The position numbers were made by a program, and so were the translations under genes. From NCBI GenBank assembly GCA_019114715.1, contig DXEZ01000296.1, positions 1-8,668 of the forward strand: DNA of 8,668 bases, given 5' to 3'. Below the pieces are notes generated by a model that saw only the letters and a list, made by a program, of their open reading frames with translations, was not told where the DNA came from and did not search any database. This document shows positions 7,306-8,668 of this stretch, piece by piece. Each line of letters starts with the position of its first letter. The first letter of the stretch is position 1. The stretch comes from Candidatus Sphingobacterium stercoripullorum. Lineage in GTDB: Bacteria > Bacteroidota > Bacteroidia > Sphingobacteriales > Sphingobacteriaceae.

Positions 7306-7376
7306 CACATACTACTATCTACTATCGCCCGCGGGGCGATGATGATGATGACAATGCGAGTGCATTAATATGTGAC
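7304..7376 (-). promoter_or_regulatory. Histidine attenuator: competing stems 1:2 and 2:3 around the leader ORF
   Basis: Segment 1, GTCACATA (7376-7369), is the reverse complement of segment 2, TATGTGAC (7311-7304). The leader ORF starts 3 nt after segment 1 and stops 3 nt before segment 2. Segment 2 can instead pair with segment 3: GTATG (7312-7308) with CATAC (7303-7299) around a TGAC tetraloop. Segment 3 is also the 5' arm of the terminator hairpin (7305-7280), so 2:3 excludes 3:4. Inferred logic: a ribosome stalled on the first His codons masks segment 1, 2:3 forms and hisGD is read; a ribosome at the stop codon masks segment 2, the terminator forms; without translation 1:2 and 3:4 form. 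A further 7-bp hairpin with a 3-nt loop lies inside the ORF at 7324-7340. Confidence 0.65.
7315..7365 (-). CDS. hisL: His operon leader peptide, MHSHCHHHHRPAGDSR
   Basis: A 16-codon ORF (ATG at 7365, TAG at 7317-7315), too short for ordinary gene calls. Six of its 16 residues are histidine, at positions 2, 4 and 6-9, all in the first nine codons. It is directly upstream of hisG on the same strand, downstream of a near-perfect promoter and framed by competing hairpins, the arrangement known from enterobacterial hisL, where ribosome pausing at His codons under histidine shortage lets transcription continue. Five of the six His codons are CAT and one is CAC. The product itself has no enzymatic role expected. 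No Shine-Dalgarno sequence precedes it, as usual in Bacteroidota. Confidence 0.9.
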   Translation of the reverse strand: MHSHCHHHHRPAGDSR

Positions 7377-7397
7377 GTAGCTTATTCATTTCAACAG

Positions 7398-7429
7398 CAA
7401 ATCTAAATCATTGATTGGCTATCTCCAAA
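7398..7429 (-). promoter_or_regulatory. Promoter of the hisL-hisG-hisD operon
   Basis: On the minus strand TTTG (7429-7426), a 20-nt spacer and TAGATTTG (7405-7398) match the Bacteroidota consensus TTTG-N19-20-TAnnTTTG without mismatch. The predicted start is near 7391, giving about 26 nt before the leader-peptide ATG at 7365 and about 155 nt before hisG. Bases 7430-7514, between here and the next gene, are AT-rich and show no further feature I can support. Confidence 0.7.
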
Positions 7430-7514
7430 TTTTATCTCAACAAAATCACTTTGTTATTAAAAATCTTTTAACAATAGCCGGATAAGCTTAGTTTCTTGCT
7501 AATGTTTAGCGCAA

Positions 7515-8456
7515 TTATTCTTTCTCCTGTAAACCGAAAATAGCAATAAGCTCGTCTCCGCTATAGAAGTTCAGCGTCTGCTCGGCAATATCAAAGCGCA
7601 AGTCTTCGGTGTTTAGGAGCGCAAGGAATTCTCTTTCTTTATTATCGTTTAAACAGGCCATCTTGGTGGTGAATAAAGCGCCAAAAGAAATTTTATCTCC
7701 CGTTATTTCAAATGGACCACCAAAGCGGTTACAGCCCGTGGATCCTGCAACTCTATTTTCTGAAAAGTCAAAAATAATATGAGCGCCGTTTAAGTGATCC
7801 GAAGACCCGTTTAACTGAATAAGGTTCCAGTTGTATTTCTCCAAGAAAGCAGCTTGAGAGCCAGCATTAGGGGAACTTACTCGGTTTTTTTCTTTAACCT
7901 GGATAAGCTTGTAGCTGTATCTAGAGGCATCTTGAGGAGGATTTGGGTTCTCAGTTTTACTAACCAGAAGGCGGTACTGATACCCTGGCTCGTAATCAAA
8001 GCCCTCAATGTGGGAGTGAAATAGTTCCCAGTCGCCTGTTTTTTGGTAGCGCACCTGTAAGCATTCCATAGGAGCTACGCCCGTGCAGTCTGCTTTTTCT
8101 TCTTTAACCCACATCTCTATGTTTTCTGAGAGATTGGTGTTATCTGAAGCTGGATTTTTATCCATTATTTCTAAAAGTTTGTATCTGTAGTTTGGGGCCG
8201 TGCCGTCATTTTCACCGATCCATGTGCGCTCAAGCTTAACCCGGTACCTCGTCCCTGGCTGGTAGTTAAAACCCTCAATTGGCGCATAAAACTTCTCCCA
8301 ATCTGTGCTGTTATAAAATTTCACCAGCAGGCAGTTGGCGGTTTTACAACCGTCCCTATCTTCCTTGATGGTCATATGGAAGGTGTTGGTTTGTGCAGAA
8401 AGCACACCGCTTAAGAATATAAAAATGCTCGCTAGTAAAAACGTAATCTTTTTCAT
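7515..8456 (-). CDS. Secreted protein with two DUF4377 repeats and a C-terminal META domain
   Basis: Probably a periplasmic or surface protein of unknown function. A Sec signal peptide is clear (KK at 2-3, hydrophobic 4-19, likely cleavage after LSA at 21, before Gln22); no lipobox cysteine follows. Two tandem copies of a roughly 80-residue module follow (25-99 and 112-189), each with a Cys pair (37/42; 124/132), CLxV, DWExF, IEGFxYxPG and YRYKL/YSYKL, the pattern of DUF4377. Residues 207-308 are a META/HslJ-type domain, marked by VAGSTGCNRFGG (236-247) and TTKMAC (263-268), with Cys242 and Cys268 able to form a disulfide. META domains in E. coli HslJ relate to novobiocin resistance and envelope stress, but the role here is unknown. 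It is transcribed singly, divergent from mnmE and upstream of, but distinct from, the his operon. No recognisable promoter was found. Confidence 0.85.
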   Translation of the reverse strand: MKKITFLLASIFIFLSGVLSAQTNTFHMTIKEDRDGCKTANCLLVKFYNSTDWEKFYAPIEGFNYQPGTRYRVKLERTWIGENDGTAPNYRYKLLEIMDKNPASDNTNLSENIEMWVKEEKADCTGVAPMECLQVRYQKTGDWELFHSHIEGFDYEPGYQYRLLVSKTENPNPPQDASRYSYKLIQVKEKNRVSSPNAGSQAAFLEKYNWNLIQLNGSSDHLNGAHIIFDFSENRVAGSTGCNRFGGPFEITGDKISFGALFTTKMACLNDNKEREFLALLNTEDLRFDIAEQTLNFYSGDELIAIFGLQEKE

Positions 8457-8532
8457 ATACTCTAATAAATTTTTCTTGTAAGCTATGACCTTTTGTTTCC
8501 CATATAGTTTAATAGGACGGTGAACTTAGGCC

Positions 8533-8562
8533 TTTAAGTATGCTTTTTTCTTGGTACTTTTG
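8533..8562 (+). promoter_or_regulatory. Putative mnmE promoter abutting the start codon
   Basis: TACTTTTG at 8555-8562 is an exact TAnnTTTG -7 box; TTTA at 8533-8536 with an 18-nt spacer is a degenerate -33 box. The mnmE ATG at 8567 is only 4 nt after the -7 box, so a start 6-7 nt downstream would fall on the start codon and give an essentially leaderless mRNA. Confidence 0.5.
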
Positions 8563-8566
8563 TAGC

Positions 8567-8668
8567 ATGTCACTTCAAACGATAAATTCTTCAGATACTA
8601 TAGTAGCGCTGGCTACTTCCCCTGGTGCTCAAGGAGCTATTGCAGTAATACGTGTTTCTGGACCGGAG
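8567..8668 (+). CDS. mnmE: tRNA modification GTPase MnmE, N-terminal start (3' end outside window)
   Basis: MnmE, with MnmG, installs the aminomethyl-type modification on the wobble uridine (U34) of certain tRNAs; it is a cytoplasmic GTPase that binds 5-formyl-THF through its N-terminal domain. Only the first 34 codons are present. They read MSLQTINSSDTIVALATSPG and continue AQGAIAVIRVSGPE, an unmistakable match to the N-terminal DTI(V)ALAT-PG-GAIAVIR-SG signature. The G domain and the C-terminal CxGK motif lie beyond the edge. The start ATG at 8567 is placed where homologues start, and an exact -7 box ends 4 nt before it. It is divergent from the DUF4377/META gene, with 110 bp between the two starts. 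Confidence 0.95.
   Translation, partial: MSLQTINSSDTIVALATSPGAQGAIAVIRVSGPE

Noticed and set aside
7430..7514. Possible terminator for the DUF4377/META gene (TTGTTA ... TAACAA, minus strand)
   Set aside because: The pairing is only six A/T-rich base pairs and breaks after that, with no T-run; not supportable as a terminator.
8457..8566. A promoter for the DUF4377/META gene on the minus strand
   Set aside because: No TAnnTTTG-like box with a TTG partner was found upstream of 8456 on that strand; the gene must have a promoter there, but I cannot point to it.
1..8668. Defence system, prophage, transposon, CRISPR or other new mobile system
   Set aside because: All long open frames are housekeeping or ordinary envelope genes, no repeats or integrase/transposase motifs were seen, and no cluster of unknown genes exists. 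The only unusual element is the his leader.

Overview
The window looks like ordinary chromosomal DNA from a Bacteroidota bacterium, plausibly Flavobacteriia or a close relative; the exact taxon is an inference. The reasons are several promoter-like elements with the Bacteroidota TAnnTTTG -7 box, the absence of convincing Shine-Dalgarno sequences before the genes, and the families present (a LolC/E-type permease of Bacteroidota style, a secreted DUF4377/META protein). There is no sign of phage, transposon, CRISPR or other mobile DNA.

Layout, left to right: the 5' part of fmt (methionyl-tRNA formyltransferase, minus strand, cut by the window edge); a divergent FtsX/LolC-type ABC transporter permease (plus); a CPA2-type cation:proton antiporter with a long cytosolic Usp-like tail (plus); icd, an E. 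coli-type dimeric isocitrate dehydrogenase (plus); convergent with it a hisG-hisD pair (minus, order hisG then hisD), which starts the histidine pathway (first step) and ends it (last two steps); a secreted protein with two DUF4377 repeats and a META domain (minus); and the first 34 codons of mnmE (tRNA-modifying GTPase, plus), cut by the right edge.

The best find is in the 278-base gap upstream of hisG. It holds a complete histidine attenuator: a promoter (TTTG-N20-TAGATTTG), a 16-residue leader peptide with six histidines (MHSHCHHHHRPAGDSR), an 8-bp inverted repeat that brackets the leader ORF exactly, a competing antiterminator hairpin and a terminator-like hairpin followed by a T-rich run. 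This is a recognisable regulatory principle in an unfamiliar arrangement, not a new kind of system. The his operon here is only hisGD, because icd converges on it directly; the remaining his genes must lie elsewhere.

Smaller points of interest are a perfect 16-bp palindrome between fmt and the permease that carries a TAnnTTTG box on both strands, promoter elements placed so close to the start codons of icd and mnmE that the transcripts would be nearly leaderless, and an isocitrate dehydrogenase whose cofactor-specificity residues differ from the classic NADP set.
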